From the NCBI GenBank assembly GCA_020201275.1, contig JAIVHB010000145.1, positions 1 to 32,676 on the forward strand: a stretch of 32,676 nucleotides of DNA. Direction: 5' to 3'. The notes beneath the pieces were generated by a model. The model saw only the letters and a program-made list of their open reading frames with translations. It had not been told where the DNA came from and made no database searches. A program made the position numbers and the translations under genes. Position 1 is the stretch's first letter. Each line of letters opens with the position of its first letter. The stretch comes from Rhodothermaceae bacterium (GTDB lineage: Bacteria; Bacteroidota; Rhodothermia; Balneolales; Cyclonatronaceae). Shown here in pieces: positions 31,126-32,676 of the stretch.

Positions 31126-31176
31126 CGTCATACTGAGCGCAGCGGAACGGAGTGGAGCGTAGTCGAAGTATGTGAG
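31126..31176. repeat. Dispersed CGTCATACTGAGCGCAG...GTAGTCGAAGTATGTG repeat, copy 2
   Basis: Same ends as the copy at 17310-17362, with a different middle. It lies upstream of the histidine kinase and downstream of clpX, facing the reversed copy at 31265-31307. Confidence 0.85.
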
Positions 31177-31264
31177 CCAGTGCCGCGCACTGCTCATTTG
31201 GAGAGCGCGGAAGTGTTCATTAAAGTGTGGCATTGATAGAGCAGGACCCAGCTTCCGCTGACTC

Positions 31265-31307
31265 CATGTGCTTCGACTTCGGGCTGCGCCCTGCGCTCAG
31301 CATGACG
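31265..31307. repeat. Dispersed repeat, copy 3 (inverted)
   Basis: CATGTGCTTCGACTTCGGG...GCGCTCAGCATGACG is the reverse orientation of the 17310 and 31126 elements. Copies 2 and 3 form an inverted pair around about 90 bases of non-coding sequence. Confidence 0.85.
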
Positions 31308-31378
31308 ATGGGGGGGCGCCACTTCAGCACGGCGGTGGGGGGCGCCACTTCAGCATGACGATAGAGGGGGGGCGCCAG
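31302..31378. repeat. Triplicated GGGGGGCGCCACTTCAGC repeat
   Basis: Three units of about 24-27 bases (31302-31328, 31329-31354, 31355-31378) share a G-run followed by GGCGCCA; the first two continue to CTTCAGC and the third is cut. They adjoin the third dispersed repeat, which appears to seed the array. The rest of the gap 31029-31408 holds no gene I can support. Confidence 0.8.
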
Positions 31379-31408
31379 AGTTGTTGTCACATTCCAAAAA
31401 AATGCAGC

Positions 31409-32662
31409 TCAGGCAGATACTTTGCGTTTTTCGTAAACGGGGGGTGCCAGGTCTTCGATGGTATGTTTGGTAATTACGCACCGCTCGATATTGCGCATGC
31501 TGGGCAGTGTGAACATAATATCGAGCATGGAGCGCTCGAGGATGGACTTCAGTCCGCGCGCGCCGGTTTTACGTAGAATTGCTTTTTTGACGATGCTTTT
31601 CAGGGCATCGTCCTCAAAGGAAAGTTCTACCCCTTCCATCTGGAACAGACGCTGGTACTGTTTGATGATTGCGTTTTTTGGTTTCACCAGGATATCAATG
31701 AGTGCGGCTGAATCCAGCGAATGCAATCCGGAAATTACTGGCAACCGGCCGATGAGCTCGGGGATGAGGCCGAATTTCTGCAGATCTTCAGGTTCAACAT
31801 GGGTGAAAATTTCAGGATCGTTCTTGTCGAATTTCACCTGGTCGATGGAGTGGAAGCCCATGGAGCTGATTGACATCCTGCGCGATACAATATCGTTGAG
31901 CCCGTCGAAAGCGCCCCCACAGATGAAAAGGATGTTTCTGGTATTGATTTTGATGAAGCTTTGTTCGGGATGCTTCCGGCCTCCCTTGGGGGGTACGTTG
32001 GCAACGGAACCTTCAAGTATTTTGAGCAGGGCCTGCTGAACGCCCTCGCCCGAAACATCGCGGGTAATGGAGGGGTTATCGCCCTTGCGGGCCACCTTGT
32101 CGATCTCATCGATGTAGATGATGCCCTTTTCGGCACGTTCGACGTCGTATTCGGCGGCCTGTAGCAGGTTGGAGAGAATACTCTCAACATCCTCGCCCAC
32201 ATAACCGGCTTCGGTGAGGGCGGTGGCATCGGCAATGGTGAACGGCACGTCGATCAGCCGTGCAAGGGTGCTTGCAAGCAGTGTTTTCCCCGAACCGGTT
32301 GGTCCGAGCAGAAGAATATTGCTTTTATCGATCTCAGTATCTTCCATGGCCTCCAGGCCACTACCCGAAATCCGCTTATAGTGATTATAAACGGCAACCG
32401 ACAGCGTCTTTTTCGCAAAGTCCTGACCGATTACATACTCATCGAGGCGGGACTTAATTTCGACGGGCTTTGGGATATCCTGTTCCTGGCTTGTTTTGCG
32501 CTTGGTGGCACGGTTGCTCAGGTCGTTCTTCACTATCCCCGATGCATCGGCGATACAGTGGTCGCAGATATACACATCGGGCCCTGCCACCATGCTGTTA
32601 ACCTGATGGCTTGCCCGCCCGCAGAACGAGCAGTGTATCGTCTTTTTACCTTTATCGCTCAT
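31409..32662 (-). CDS. clpX: ATP-dependent Clp protease ATP-binding subunit ClpX
   Basis: ClpX unfolds tagged proteins and feeds them to ClpP. The 417-residue protein is full length. The N-terminal zinc-binding domain has CSFC (Cys11, Cys14) and CDHC (Cys33, Cys36). The AAA+ core has Walker [23 protein letters not shown] (pore-1 GYVG), Walker [11 protein letters not shown], the [18 protein letters not shown] box, and the C-terminal sensor-2 [10 protein letters not shown]. The substrate-gripping loop [11 protein letters not shown] is present. clpP is not in the window; it may lie to the right. Confidence 0.98.
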   Translation of the reverse strand: MSDKGKKTIHCSFCGRASHQVNSMVAGPDVYICDHCIADASGIVKNDLSNRATKRKTSQEQDIPKPVEIKSRLDEYVIGQDFAKKTLSVAVYNHYKRISGSGLEAMEDTEIDKSNILLLGPTGSGKTLLASTLARLIDVPFTIADATALTEAGYVGEDVESILSNLLQAAEYDVERAEKGIIYIDEIDKVARKGDNPSITRDVSGEGVQQALLKILEGSVANVPPKGGRKHPEQSFIKINTRNILFICGGAFDGLNDIVSRRMSISSMGFHSIDQVKFDKNDPEIFTHVEPEDLQKFGLIPELIGRLPVISGLHSLDSAALIDILVKPKNAIIKQYQRLFQMEGVELSFEDDALKSIVKKAILRKTGARGLKSILERSMLDIMFTLPSMRNIERCVITKHTIEDLAPPVYEKRKVSA

Positions 32663-32676
32663 AGTGATTTAGTAAT

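Noticed and set aside
31029-31408. Small coding genes in the repeat region before clpX
   Set aside because: Open frames here are made of the dispersed and G-rich repeats and show no protein-like composition.
1-32676. tRNA or rRNA genes
   Set aside because: No cloverleaf-like sequences with a GTTC-A T-loop and matching acceptor stems, and no rRNA-like stretches, were seen in the gaps between genes.

Overview
The window is a protein-dense bacterial chromosome segment of about 50% GC or slightly more. No rRNA, tRNA, phage or insertion-sequence gene was seen. Several features point to the Bacteroidota/Balneolota/Rhodothermota group, most likely Balneolota or Rhodothermota-like. These are a PorQ-type protein of the type IX secretion system, a DUF3822-like gene beside rsmD, an LptD-type outer-membrane protein, a PpiD/SurA-like chaperone, an MlaE-MlaF-MlaD phospholipid transport operon, few Shine-Dalgarno sites, and promoter-like boxes close to the Bacteroidota consensus TTTG-N19-TAnnTTTG. 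The assignment rests on gene content and style, not on a marker search.

Layout. Positions 1-6190 hold mostly minus-strand genes: a secreted S9 peptidase cut by the window edge, an RluA-type pseudouridine synthase, a small unknown protein, a MATE transporter joined to a SixA-like phosphatase tail, and an M20/M42-like peptidase. One plus-strand unknown gene overlaps rluA tail to tail. Positions 6554-17243 are all plus strand: a pseudopilin-like protein, a DUF3822-like protein, rsmD, coaD, a double-MerR regulator, an aspartate aminotransferase, an FmdB-like protein, a GbsR-like regulator, yraN, a small unknown gene, a DivIC/FtsB protein, a ROK kinase and lptD. Positions 17392-24004 are minus strand: riboflavin genes, ppiD and mlaEFD. 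Positions 24080-29685 are plus strand: porQ, aroC, a TPR protein, a LysM-RlpA wall protein, a CPBP protease and an ECF sigma factor. The window closes with a minus-strand histidine kinase and clpX.

Functional themes. Envelope construction dominates: lptD, mlaEFD, ppiD, porQ, LysM-RlpA and DivIC. Around it lie housekeeping biosynthesis (coaD, aroC, ribD/ribE, aspC) and RNA or protein maintenance (rsmD, rluA, clpX).

The most unusual observation is structural. At five places a recognisable gene stops part-way and is joined directly to the middle or upstream region of the next same-strand gene: MATE/SixA near 4154, ribD/ribE near 17838, mlaD/ppiD near 21682, the aroC 5' end at 25201, and an orphan ABC-ATPase-like start near 26746. 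These could be real deletions or unmarked assembly gaps. The sequence alone cannot decide, and raw reads across the junctions would. I did not find a clearly new defence, mobile or biosynthetic system. The remaining points of interest are family variants that have lost zinc ligands (FmdB-like and ROK), an odd dipeptide-repeat signal sequence on LptD, a pseudopilin-like/DUF3822 pair, and several families of short intergenic repeats that reach into gene ends.
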